Shown here: positions 16,370 to 25,600 of the stretch, piece after piece | How positions within the stretch are numbered: position 1 is the first letter of the stretch | Layout: every line of letters begins with the position of its first letter | Source of the DNA: Catenuloplanes niger | GTDB taxonomy: Bacteria; Actinomycetota; Actinomycetes; Mycobacteriales; Micromonosporaceae | DNA: 64,000 nt | Reading direction: 5' to 3' | NCBI RefSeq assembly: GCF_031458255.1 | Contig: NZ_JAVDYC010000001.1 | Span: 1,178,001-1,242,000 of the forward strand | Notes under the pieces: model-generated | What the model saw: only the letters and a program-made list of their open reading frames with translations | Told to the model about the DNA's origin: nothing | Databases searched by the model: none | Program-made: the position numbers and the translations under genes

Positions 16370-16924
16370 ATGGAGATCGCAGTCGTAGGGCGCGGGCATC
16401 TCGGTTCAGCCCTGTCCCGGTTCTGGACGAAGACCGGCCATCAGGTCACGACGCTGGGACGCGACGGCGGGGACGTCACCCGCGCCGACGTACTCGTCAT
16501 CGCCGTGCCGGCTGCCGCGATTCCCCGGGCCCTGTGGCACGTGCGCGGCTATCGCGGCGCGATGACCATCGATGCGACGAACCTTCAGGGCCCGCCGCCG
16601 GCCGGGCACCCGTCCCTGGCGCACCTGGTGCAGTCGCTGGTCGGTGGTCCGGTCGCGAAGGCGTTCAACACCGACTACGCGTTGTTGTACGACGATATCG
16701 AGCGCCAGCCGATCCGCCCGAGCCACCTGTACGCCGCCGACGCGGCGGCGCGGCCGGTCACCGAGCATCTGATCCGCGACATCGGGTTCACCCCGGTGTT
16801 CATCGGGGATCTCAGCCGTGCCGCACTGCTGGAGCAGCACCTGCGCCTGGTCCGTGCCATCGCCGGCAACGGCTACGGACCGCACTTCGCCTGGTATCGC
16901 CTGCCGGAGGACCGGTGGGGGTGA
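16370..16924 (+). CDS. F420/NADP oxidoreductase-like Rossmann protein
   Basis: A 184-aa protein with an N-terminal dinucleotide-binding fold (M-E-I-A-V-V-G-R-G-H-L-G-S-A-L) like NADPH-dependent F420 reductases. Also matching the family are V-L-V-I-A-V-P-A-A-A-I-P, M-T-I-D-A-T-N-L and the K-A-F-N-T segment. The second glycine of GxGxxG is kept (G-R-G-H-L-G). It is shorter than typical F420 reductases (about 210-220 aa), with the C-terminal part reduced. ATG 16370 follows GGAGG closely. Divergent from the amidohydrolase with facing copies of the shared motif, so co-regulation is likely. Confidence 0.82.
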   Translation: MEIAVVGRGHLGSALSRFWTKTGHQVTTLGRDGGDVTRADVLVIAVPAAAIPRALWHVRGYRGAMTIDATNLQGPPPAGHPSLAHLVQSLVGGPVAKAFNTDYALLYDDIERQPIRPSHLYAADAAARPVTEHLIRDIGFTPVFIGDLSRAALLEQHLRLVRAIAGNGYGPHFAWYRLPEDRWG

Positions 16925-17095
16925 CGCTGGACACCCAGGATGGCCGAAAACGCCCTTTGGGTAGGCAAAGCGACGTGCTGGCGGCCGGATGTGATCAGGT
17001 CGACGCACGCCGGCAAAGGTGTGGACCGTTTCCGCTCGTAGGCTCGTCCGAATGTTGAACTCTGCCGGCGCGTGGACCCCGGTGCCCGATCAAGC

Positions 17096-19867
17096 ATGAC
17101 CTTCCTTGGACGACGCCAGGAGCGCGCCGCACTACGCGAACACATCGAGGCGGCCCGTCGTGCGACCGGCGGCGCCATCCTCGTCACCGGGCCGGCCGGC
17201 ATCGGCAAGACCGCACTCGTCGGCGAGACGATCCAAGCCGTGACCGGTGTGCGAGTCCTGCAGACCGTCGGCGCTCAGTACGACATGGAGTTGCCGTACG
17301 CGGCCCTGCAACAGCTGCTACAGCCGCTGACCGACAGCATCGAGTCCCTGCCGGAGCAACAGGCCCAGGCGGTCGCCTCCGCGTTGGGGATGGGGATGGG
17401 GAAGACCGTGGCGCCGTCGTCGGTGCTGGTCGCCCTCGGGACGCTGAATCTGCTCGCCGGGACGGCCGAGGATCTCCCCGTGATCTGTGTCGTCGACGAC
17501 GCCCACTGGCTGGACGACGCCTCGTCGCAGGCGCTGGCCTTCGTAGCCCGCCGGTTGGGCGGCATGGCGGTGTCCCTGATCTTCGTGGCCCGGGAGCCGC
17601 TCACCTCGGACGTGCTCAACGGTGTGACCGTGCTACGGCTGCACGGCCTCGAGGACACCGACGCCCGCATCCTGCTGCGGACCAGTCTGCGTGCTCCGCT
17701 CGACCCACGCGTTCGGGATCGCATCCTCGCCGAGGCTCAAGGCAATCCGCTGGCCCTGCTGGAGCTGCCGCGCAGCGCGGACATGGGGGCTCTGGCCGGC
17801 GGCTTCGGCATCCCCGCAGGCGCTCAGCTGCCCCGCACCCTGGAGGCGGGCTTCCAGGAGCGCCTGGAACGGCTACCGGCCCACGCCCGCCTGTTCCTGC
17901 TGGTCGCGTCGGCGGATCCGACGGGCGACCCGGTGGTCGTGTGGCGTGCGGCGCGTCATCTCGGGCTCGACCCGGTCTCGGCGTCGCACGGGGTGGACTC
18001 CGGGCTGATGCAGACCGACATCCGGATCCGGTTCCGGCACCCGCTGGTGCGCTCCGCGATCTACGAATCGGCCACGAGTGACGACCGCCGTGCCGTACAC
18101 GACGCGCTGGCCCTGGCCACCGATCCGCTCATCGACCCCGAACGCCGGGCATGGCATGCGGCGCAGGCGGCGGTCGAGCCGGACGAGCGGCTGGCAGAGG
18201 AACTCGAGCGGCTGGCAAACCGGGCCCGGGCCCGTGGCGGCCTGGCCGCCTCCGGGGCGTTTCTCGAACAGTCCGCGGCCCTGACGCCCGACATCGGCGC
18301 CCGGGCCCGGCGCCTTCTTGCCGCCGCCCTCGCCCGTCGCGAATGCGGCGACTTCAGCCGCGCTCTGCGGCTGGTCGCCGAGGCCGAGGCCGCCGGGCAC
18401 GATCCGGTGGTGCACGCCGAAGCGCAGGTGGTCCGCGCCCGGGTCGCCTTCGACCGAGGCCGCGACGAGTCGGCCGTTCGTGAACTGATCGCGGCCGCCA
18501 AGGCCGTCGGTCCCTTCGACGTACTGCTCGGCCGCGACGTCCTCTTCGATGCCCTCGCTGCGGCGACGTTCCTGGGGCGGATCGCCACCTGGTCACTGAC
18601 CGTGGACCTTGCCGAGGCCGTCCTGGGTCTGCCGGTCGTTGAGGACCGTAAGCGCCCGCTGGACCGGCTGCTGGACGGGTTGATCTCCAGGATCACCAAC
18701 GGCGGCAAGGTCGACCAGCAGGCTATTCGGCCTGTTCTCGCCCTCTACATGAAGCATGGCAGCGAAGCCGGTCAGGACACTCGGGCCGACGAGCGTTTCG
18801 GCATCGGCGAGCTGTGGCTGGCGTGCAGCGCCGCCGAGGACATCTGGGACGACCGGATCTTCGTCGCGCTCGCCCGCCAGCAACTCGACTACGCCCGGGA
18901 CAACGGTGCGCTCGCCGCGATGCCGGTCGCGTTGAGCTATCGGGCGCTGAGTCTCGTCCACGAGGGCCGGTTCCCGCCGGCCCAGCGTCTCGTCGACGAG
19001 GCGTACGCCGTATCGGACGAGATCGGAGCGCCGCGAATGGCTTTCGTCGACATGGCCATCGCCGCCTGGCAGGGCGATCGGCAGCGGGTACGGAAGCTCA
19101 CCGAGCAGGCCGCAGCCGACGCGACCGCCCGCGGCGAGGGCCGGCTGCTGACCGCCGCGGAGTACGCCACCGCTGTCCATTTCAACGGCATGGGCGAGTT
19201 CGAGGCCGCGGCCGACGCCTGCCGGACAGCGGTCCACCTCGACGAGCCCAGCTTCCCGGTCTGGCTGATCCCGGAGTTCGTCGAGGCCACCGCGCGGTCC
19301 GGCCAGCGGGAGGAAGCGCTCGAGGTGGTCCGGCGTCTGGAACAGGTCGCTGCCGGACTCGACACCGACTGGTGCACCGGAACAGCGCGCTACATCCGTG
19401 CGCTGGTGAGTGCCGGCGACGAGGCGGACACCGCCTACCAGGAGTCGATCACATATCTGGCCCGCACCAGCGGCCGAATCCACTTGGCGCGAGCCCGTCT
19501 CGCTTACGGCGAATGGCTCCACGGCGAGGAGCACAAGGGCAGGGCACGCGAGCAGTTGGAAGCCGCACACGAGATGTTCCTGTCCATGGGCGCCCGGGAT
19601 TTCGCCGGCCGAGCCAGTCGCGCACTGCGCGCTGCCACCGGAGTGGTCCGGCGCCACAACGCCGGAGAGGCGGCGCTGACCGCTCAGGAGCAGGCGGTGA
19701 CCCGTTTGGTCGCGCGCGGAGCAACCAGCAAGGAGGCGGCGGCCGAGCTGTTCATCAGTCCGCGTACGGTCGACGCGCACCTGCGCAGCATCTTCGCCAA
19801 GCTCGGTGTCAAATCGCGCCGCGAACTGCGCGACATGTACCGAGAAACGGCGGACGGCGGACGGTGA
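17096..19867 (+). CDS. LAL-type LuxR family regulator (2)
   Basis: A 923-aa large ATP-binding LuxR regulator. Walker A is GPAGIGKT at about residues 32-39, Walker B-like V-I-C-V-V-D-D-A-H-W-L-D-D is near 140, and TPR-like helices fill the middle. The LuxR HTH is C-terminal (L-T-A-Q-E-Q-A-V-T-R-L-V-A-R-G-A-T-S-K-E-A-A, then I-S-P-R-T-V-D-A-H-L-R-S-I-F-A-K-L). The start is uncertain: ATG 17096 gives the normal N-terminus (TFLGRRQER), while in-frame GTG 17072 would add eight residues. Neither has a clear ribosome site. It shares architecture with the regulator at 11994. A diffusible or nucleotide inducer is possible but unknown. Confidence 0.9.
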   Translation: MTFLGRRQERAALREHIEAARRATGGAILVTGPAGIGKTALVGETIQAVTGVRVLQTVGAQYDMELPYAALQQLLQPLTDSIESLPEQQAQAVASALGMGMGKTVAPSSVLVALGTLNLLAGTAEDLPVICVVDDAHWLDDASSQALAFVARRLGGMAVSLIFVAREPLTSDVLNGVTVLRLHGLEDTDARILLRTSLRAPLDPRVRDRILAEAQGNPLALLELPRSADMGALAGGFGIPAGAQLPRTLEAGFQERLERLPAHARLFLLVASADPTGDPVVVWRAARHLGLDPVSASHGVDSGLMQTDIRIRFRHPLVRSAIYESATSDDRRAVHDALALATDPLIDPERRAWHAAQAAVEPDERLAEELERLANRARARGGLAASGAFLEQSAALTPDIGARARRLLAAALARRECGDFSRALRLVAEAEAAGHDPVVHAEAQVVRARVAFDRGRDESAVRELIAAAKAVGPFDVLLGRDVLFDALAAATFLGRIATWSLTVDLAEAVLGLPVVEDRKRPLDRLLDGLISRITNGGKVDQQAIRPVLALYMKHGSEAGQDTRADERFGIGELWLACSAAEDIWDDRIFVALARQQLDYARDNGALAAMPVALSYRALSLVHEGRFPPAQRLVDEAYAVSDEIGAPRMAFVDMAIAAWQGDRQRVRKLTEQAAADATARGEGRLLTAAEYATAVHFNGMGEFEAAADACRTAVHLDEPSFPVWLIPEFVEATARSGQREEALEVVRRLEQVAAGLDTDWCTGTARYIRALVSAGDEADTAYQESITYLARTSGRIHLARARLAYGEWLHGEEHKGRAREQLEAAHEMFLSMGARDFAGRASRALRAATGVVRRHNAGEAALTAQEQAVTRLVARGATSKEAAAELFISPRTVDAHLRSIFAKLGVKSRRELRDMYRETADGGR

Positions 19868-20101
19868 TGCCGGACGGGTGCGGGTTCGCCCTGAGCCCTG
19901 TTCAAAGCTGCCCAGCTCGTTGCCACCGTCGCCGCAGGTGATCGTCAGACGGTTCCCGACCGTCGGTCCCCACGCGCGGCTCCGGCCTTGGCCGCGGGCG
20001 GATGCCGGCCTGCCGGCCCCGCTGAGGTGAGCGCGGTAGGTAACACACTTGCCGCCTGCCGAGTCCCGGGTATCCGTGCTGGTCGCCTGTCCCAGCGGCG
20101 A

Positions 20102-20121
20102 TAGGCGACAATCACCGATGC
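20102..20121 (+). promoter_or_regulatory. Regulon-like motif upstream of the Atu4866 protein
   Basis: TAGGCGA, CAATCA, CCGATGC: exact match, 55 bases before GTG 20176. The 19868-20175 gap otherwise shows no gene. Confidence 0.5.
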
Positions 20122-20175
20122 GAACCGGGCGCGAACTTCCGATCCTGGATGCAGGGTCCGGCCGAGAGGAGAACC

Positions 20176-20892
20176 GTGGTGCGCGGAGGTCTTCGTGCGC
20201 TTGCCGCGACCGTCGTAGCCGTGACGGTCATATCTCAGCAGGCGTGCTCGGCCGGGGTCACCCGGACGTCGGCCACCACTTCTGCAGGAGGAACCGTGCT
20301 GTTCAAAAACGTTCAGGTCCATGGCCCTGCGGGGAGCCTGCTCGCGGACGTACGGGTGAGGGACGGCTACGTCACCGCCGCCGGACCGGACTCCGAGGTG
20401 ATCGACGGCTCGGGTCTCGGCCTGGTTGCGGTGGTGCCCGCGATCGGTGGGAATCGGGGGCACATGGTCGGGCGCGTCGAACCGGGCATCCCGGCCGACC
20501 TGCTCCTGGTACCTCAGGCGGCGATGCCTGAACTCGGCACGCCCTGGTGGCGTGTCATCGTGACCCGCCGTGACGTCCGCGCGCTGCTGACCCGGGGCCA
20601 GGTGATGATCCGCGATGGTGACCCGCTGGACCGGCCGGCGAACCCCGAAGGCGCCCGGATCGGAGTATGGGTCGACCAAAACGACTGGCTCCATCAGGAG
20701 TTGCTCCCGCGAGGACGCTACGACGAGACCCGCGGTGGGCGCGAACATGCTTACACCGGCCGCTACTGGCTCGACGGGGATCGCATCGACTACCTTGACG
20801 ACTCCGGCTTCTACGCCTTCGGCGAGTTCATCGGCGACCAGCTGTTCCACGCCACATTCGTCATGCGGCAGCAAGCACCCGCGCGCCACTGA
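20176..20892 (+). CDS. Exported protein: remnant amidohydrolase sandwich fused to Atu4866 domain
   Basis: A 238-aa protein. GTG 20176 follows AGGAG at proper spacing. The N-terminus is a signal peptide (charged start, then A-A-T-V-V-A-V-T-V-I) ending in Q-Q-A-C; the Cys suggests a lipoprotein, but the lipobox is imperfect. Next is V-L-F-K-N-V-Q-V-H-G, the first beta-sandwich strand of an amidohydrolase, and soon after G-R-V-E-P-G-I-P-A-D-L-L-L-V, the last strand. The whole metal-binding barrel between them is missing. The final ~80 residues (V-W-V-D-Q-N-D-W-L-H-Q-E-L-L-P-x-G-R-Y-D-E-x-R) match the Atu4866 domain. Probably not a hydrolase; function unknown. Confidence 0.75.
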   Translation: MVRGGLRALAATVVAVTVISQQACSAGVTRTSATTSAGGTVLFKNVQVHGPAGSLLADVRVRDGYVTAAGPDSEVIDGSGLGLVAVVPAIGGNRGHMVGRVEPGIPADLLLVPQAAMPELGTPWWRVIVTRRDVRALLTRGQVMIRDGDPLDRPANPEGARIGVWVDQNDWLHQELLPRGRYDETRGGREHAYTGRYWLDGDRIDYLDDSGFYAFGEFIGDQLFHATFVMRQQAPARH

Positions 20893-20971
20893 AACTGCAA
20901 AGGCAGTCAGCTGGATGCTCAGCCACGGCGTTTGTAGCGGCTGAGTCAAGCTTGGCGCGGTGCCAGTATGA

Positions 20972-21005
20972 CCACCACCAGATGTAGACGGGTTGATGGT
21001 GGTGG
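20972..21005. repeat. Inverted repeat CCACCACCA / TGGTGGTGG
   Basis: Nine-base perfect arms (20972-20980 and 20997-21005) with a 16-base loop, 80 bases after the Atu4866 gene. Possible terminator. Confidence 0.4.
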
Positions 21006-21539
21006 ACCGCCGCCCGGAGGCACTCCCGCGGTCCGAACCGGAGCCGCGCCGGTTACAGGGGACACGAACCGAGATCAGACACTCGCCGCACACCGTTGCT
21101 GGGCGAGAGCCGACGTCAATCGGACGAATGCCCATGCGGACGAGTGAGGCAAATCGGCCGGATCGGGCCAGGCGAGGCCCCAGTCGACATGCGAAGCCCT
21201 CCTAATCACCGCATCCCTGAACAAAACGTCCAGTGATGCGGTGTCCCGGCGGCCAGCCAAGCGCCCGGAGCAGTCGTCGCGCGGACACCCGGCCCGATCG
21301 GTCACAACGCGCCACGTCGAGCGCGCCGCCGTCAGCGGCAGCAACACCAACTAGCGAAGGACGGGGCAGGGCCGGCATCGCAGCCCGCTTGAGATCAGCA
21401 GACGGCCGATCAGGCGGCAGAAGCGCCCCCATCACCTGCTCGCGGCCGGCATCGTGAGACCGCTCGGGGCTCATACCGTCCATGATCGCCGCCCGCAGGC
21501 AGCCGCGCGCACATATCCCAAAAGCCGGTAACGACTAAT

Positions 21540-21565
21540 AGCCGAATCGATCAACCGATTCGGCT
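21540..21565. repeat. Perfect 10-bp hairpin
   Basis: AGCCGAATCG, loop ATCAAC, CGATTCGGCT. Strong small hairpin in the non-coding stretch, eight bases before another one. Could be a terminator for the minus-strand membrane gene or an operator. Confidence 0.5.
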
Positions 21566-21573
21566 GCCGCCCC

Positions 21574-21595
21574 TCATGGTGAAATTCCACCATGA
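21574..21595. repeat. Perfect 8-bp hairpin
   Basis: TCATGGTG, loop AAATTC, CACCATGA. Second hairpin in tandem with 21540-21565. Confidence 0.45.
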
Positions 21596-21814
21596 CTGGT
21601 GTCCGAGGATCGACTCGAACTCGTAACACACACGCCGGTGCTCGGAGCATGGTCAACGTGGATCGAGTTAGTAGCCGCTAAATGACGACAAATGCTGCCG
21701 GGATGCCGACCGCGCGCCAGCGGCGCCCAACTCAGGGCCGACCACTGGCATCTCAGCAGCGCAGAGACCCCTGCCGGTCCACGTTCCTCCTCAGGCACGT
21801 AGACGGCTTCCGGA

Positions 21815-22600
21815 TCATCCCGCACGCCGCGTTCTGTAGGCGCCCGAGTTCCTCCGCAGGATGACCTTGACGTCTTCGTAAGCCTTGTCGATCTCGCTTT
21901 GTGGCCGAAATTCTCCTTCGGTATCGTCGAAGTCGCGGAGAAATGCTGCCAGAGCTGGAAACTCGTCCTCGTCGCGAAGGATCTTACTGACTCCCATCGG
22001 CCGAAACATTTGCTCAGAGTTTGCTGACTGGGATCTATCGGTGTTCTTCGCCAAGCTCTGGATCCTCATCTCCAAGATCTTCTTGTCCAGCGATTCCTGC
22101 CGGCTGACGCGCAGCAGCCTGAGCTCGTGCTCCTTCACGATCGGCTTGAGGTAGTGCCGCATTCGGTGGATCTGCTGCCGCAGCGTGCCGTCACTGTTGT
22201 ACACCTCAGGCAGGGCGATGACCCGCCGCAGCAACGCCCGCATTTCGCGGCATCGCTCCACGAGATCCGCGTATGTCCTGGCATCCGGTGTCGAGACCAG
22301 ACGCATCGCCGCGCCTTCGATCGCGTCTTGACCTACGACGAGGTCTTGCAGGATTGCCGTCCACGACTCCCTCCTCGCCCGGGTGATGTCGACTTGCCGA
22401 AACACCGCAGTGATGAGGCCAGTGCCGGCCAGCACCGTACCGAGCTGAAGCAACCACCGTCCGATCTCAGACCAGACCCCGGAGGCTGTCGGCGCGCCGA
22501 TCAACAACAGGATCCCGGCGACCGTGACACCGGTCGCGAGCAGAAACAGCACGACGGCGAGAACCACGATTCCGCGTGGTCGCCAGGCACTCATCCTCAT
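21815..22600 (-). CDS. Two-TM membrane protein, divergent from the kinase-STAND gene
   Basis: A 261-aa protein of no recognised family. Two hydrophobic helices lie at about residues 9-33 (I-V-V-L-A-V-V-L-F-L-L-A-T-G) and 48-66, followed by a charged, largely helical cytoplasmic domain of ~190 residues rich in R, E and L. A polar C-terminus ends in R-R-N-S-G-A-Y-R. This resembles generic 2TM effector layouts in bacterial immunity, but that is only an analogy. ATG 22600 was taken; ATG 22594 is also in frame. Only 61 bases separate its start from the divergent kinase-STAND gene, so the two may be co-regulated and work together. Confidence 0.7.
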   Translation of the reverse strand: MRMSAWRPRGIVVLAVVLFLLATGVTVAGILLLIGAPTASGVWSEIGRWLLQLGTVLAGTGLITAVFRQVDITRARRESWTAILQDLVVGQDAIEGAAMRLVSTPDARTYADLVERCREMRALLRRVIALPEVYNSDGTLRQQIHRMRHYLKPIVKEHELRLLRVSRQESLDKKILEMRIQSLAKNTDRSQSANSEQMFRPMGVSKILRDEDEFPALAAFLRDFDDTEGEFRPQSEIDKAYEDVKVILRRNSGAYRTRRAG

Positions 22601-22661
22601 GCCGAAAGCCTGCCACGCCTCACCGGTTCAGTTGATATCCATGGCCGGTTAGATTGACAAG

Positions 22662-25600
22662 ATGGAGCGCCTCATGGACCGGCCTGCATGGGACCGGGGA
22701 CCGGGTAAGGCACACAAGAAGCTTCTCGATGCGCTGGCTAAGGCTCTGGAGACACGTAACTGCCAACTCCAGCACGTGAAGTGGTTCGGCGCCGGCCGCA
22801 GTGACTACCCGGTAGCCAGTATCATCCGCTACGAGGACGGGCCCGACCACCGCATCCTCAAGTTCAGCACCGATGAGCAACAACAGCGCATGGAAGCAGC
22901 ACTACTTGGGGAGAACGCCTTCGTCGCGCAACATCTGGCCACGGTCGAGAGGGAGCGGATCCCGCTCGGCGGCAACAGATGCGCCGTCTACATGCAGATC
23001 GCCGGCGACGACGTTGATGATCTTCTGTCGTTGGAGGACCTCCGTGCCCGAGGCCGGACGGTCGACTACGGCTTCATCGTCCGGGCGGTGGTTGGTGAAT
23101 GGAACGAAGGTAAGCCGATCCCGGTCAACCGGTCCGCACGATCTGTGGTCGCCCGCATCGTCGGTCGATGGCGTGGGCCAGCGCTCCGTTGGATTCGTGC
23201 AGCATCGCACTTGGACGACTTCTCGCCGATCGCCCTACTGGCTGGCAAGGCGGGCCGTCAGGTGGTCCAGAGCGTGCTACTGGGCAAGGCGCACGGTGAC
23301 TTGAGCTCGCGTAACATCCTCATCCCTGCCAACCTTCGGGTCGAGTCCAGCGGGTTTCACCTGATCGACTACGACCACTTCAGCCAGGACGCCCCGCTGG
23401 CCCGCGATCCGATGCATCTGCTTGTGGGATTAGCTCTCGACGAGTTCGCCGATCGACCGGCGGTACGCGGAGAGATTATTAAGGCGATCGTCAACCCCGG
23501 CAACCCGGATATTTCTCCCGAGGTCGGCGACTTCGCTCTTGTCAGTGCGGCGATCCATAACGCCTGCGCCGATAGCTTCCCGAGACGGCGGGGACTCTCC
23601 CGGCACATGCGCGAGCAATGTCTGCTCGCGTTGGTCGGTGTCGCCCTCCGCCACGTCGGACGTGATCGGCGAGTGAAGAATCCTGAGGAAGTCAAGCGCT
23701 GGTGTTATGAGCTCGCGGTCGCCGCTGCGCACCGGTTCGAGGAGGTATGCGAGCAGTACGAGGACCCCCCGCGGATCTCTCGGGACCCCGACGGGCCCAC
23801 GCCTCCAATCATCGACCGATATTTCGAGCGTGAAGACCTAACCTATCGATTGGCGTACGGCCCGCATGGGGTCGTTTCCGTCGAGGGGAAGCGTGGCATC
23901 GGCAAGACCAAGCTGGTCGATGTGGTGCTGGAGGATGTGGCCAAGCATCACGGTAGGGATGGGCTGCGGGCCGAGCGACACCACGCTACCGCAAATCGAA
24001 GCCTGGACCTGCGGACCTTGGTTGAGCTCATCAGTGCCCGACGTGCTCCGGTCAGATCCGGTTCACCGTTGGTGCTACTCGAGTCCGTGTTGCGCAAGCT
24101 GCGGAACACACCGGTCGTCGTCACCGTCGCGGAAGCGGAGAACCTGCTGGAGCCAGATACCCATCAGATCGCCGATCCTGACCTAGCCGAAGCCTTTGAC
24201 ATGATCAGCACGGAACCGGGCCACCGCGTATCGGTTGTGCTCGAAACGGAGCACGGTGCCGTGCTGCCGTCGACACAGTCCTGGCCCGACAATGAGCCTG
24301 TGGTCGTTCCCCTTATGGAGGAGAACGACTTCCTAGACATGCTGCGCGCCTTGCATCCGCGTATGGGCAGACAGCTGGACGACCTGCCGAACGCCGAGCA
24401 GGGGTCGTTGTGGGAATCGGCCGGCGGTAATCCGCGGATGGCTGAGCTCATCTGTGCCTCGGTGTGCGAGCACCCCGTCATGACCCTGCCGGAACTTGTC
24501 GTGGAGCTGTACAGATACCGCGAAGAGCCAGTTGCTTGGCTGATCAAGCGACTTCTTAAGGGCATGCCCCGAGTCGCGAGGCGAACTATGCGCGCACTCG
24601 CCGCGCTCCGAGTGCCGCTGCCTGCCGTGATCATCGCGAAGCTGGTGGAAGAGCCAGAGAGCATGGTTCGCCAGTCCCTCGATAACCTCTCAGGCCGTCG
24701 AGTGATCGGCCAACAGGGAGATTTTTACTTCATCTCACCTGCGGAAGCGACGATTGTTATCCATACCGTCCGGCAGTCGAAGCGGTTGGAGTTGTACGAC
24801 GCCGCCGCCGATGTCCTGGCCGCGTACAGGGAATCTCAGCCCGCTCCGCGGCGGGTGGACGACCTCCGCTACCACCTCGCCGAGGTGGACTGCCTGATCG
24901 ATGCCAGCGCTCATGGCGCTGCTTGCGACGAGATTGCTAAGATCGACAAGTACCTGGTGCAGTGGAACTGCGCCAGGCTGTTGCTGCGCCGGCGCGAGCA
25001 GATTCGTGGGCGACTCGACACGACGCGGCAGGAGATGCACAACGAGGATGCTCTCGGCGGCATCTACGTCGACATGGGCAAGCTGGACCGGGCTGGCAAA
25101 GCGTACAAACGTGCACTGCGGCTCGCCGGACCTGATACCCCGCCCGCGGTCATGGCCCAATTGCAGGCGAACATCGCCGACATGTATTGGGCCGCCAACG
25201 ATATGGGCCGTGCGCAGCGCTCCAACGAGATAGCGCTGGCGAAGGCGGCCGAGGCGGGCAACCAGCTCGCCGTGATGAAGTCGCTCATCGGCCTGGCCGA
25301 CTGCCATCGACGTCGGGGCGATTTCACTGCCGCAATCACGCGCGCGAATCAGGTCTTCAGCATCGACGAGCTCGCGAAGCTGGTCACGACGAACTGGGAG
25401 GCCCGAGTCCAAGCGGTCACTGCGGCCGTGCGATTGGCCCGCTGGCATGCCGAACACGATGGGTCCGCCGACCTCGGCCAAGCTCGCCAGTGGTTGGCGC
25501 GGGCCGAAGAGCTCTCTAGCAGCGGGAAAGCCTGGCACCGGGCTGTCTACCTGGATGCATTAGCCGACCTACGGCTGACTGAAGGCCTGGTAGACGGCAA

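Larger units (their letters stand above)
20893..21814. other. Long non-coding stretch with hairpins
   Basis: About 920 bases with no ORF that shows coding bias. It contains three inverted repeats, listed separately, and a weak tRNA-3'-end-like stretch near 21597. It separates the metabolic region from the defence-type island and may be an old element junction, but no direct repeat was found to prove it. Confidence 0.5.

Noticed and set aside
18593-19780. A 395-codon minus-strand frame opposite the second LuxR regulator
   Set aside because: Same kind of antisense shadow; no domain or ribosome site.
21597-21660. Stretch whose complement ends TTCGAGTCGATCCTCGGACA and CCA, like the 3' end of a tRNA(Leu) gene
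   Set aside because: The T-arm bases do not pair apart from the closing G-C, and there are no D or anticodon arms. No second copy was found that would mark an attachment site. At most a decayed remnant.
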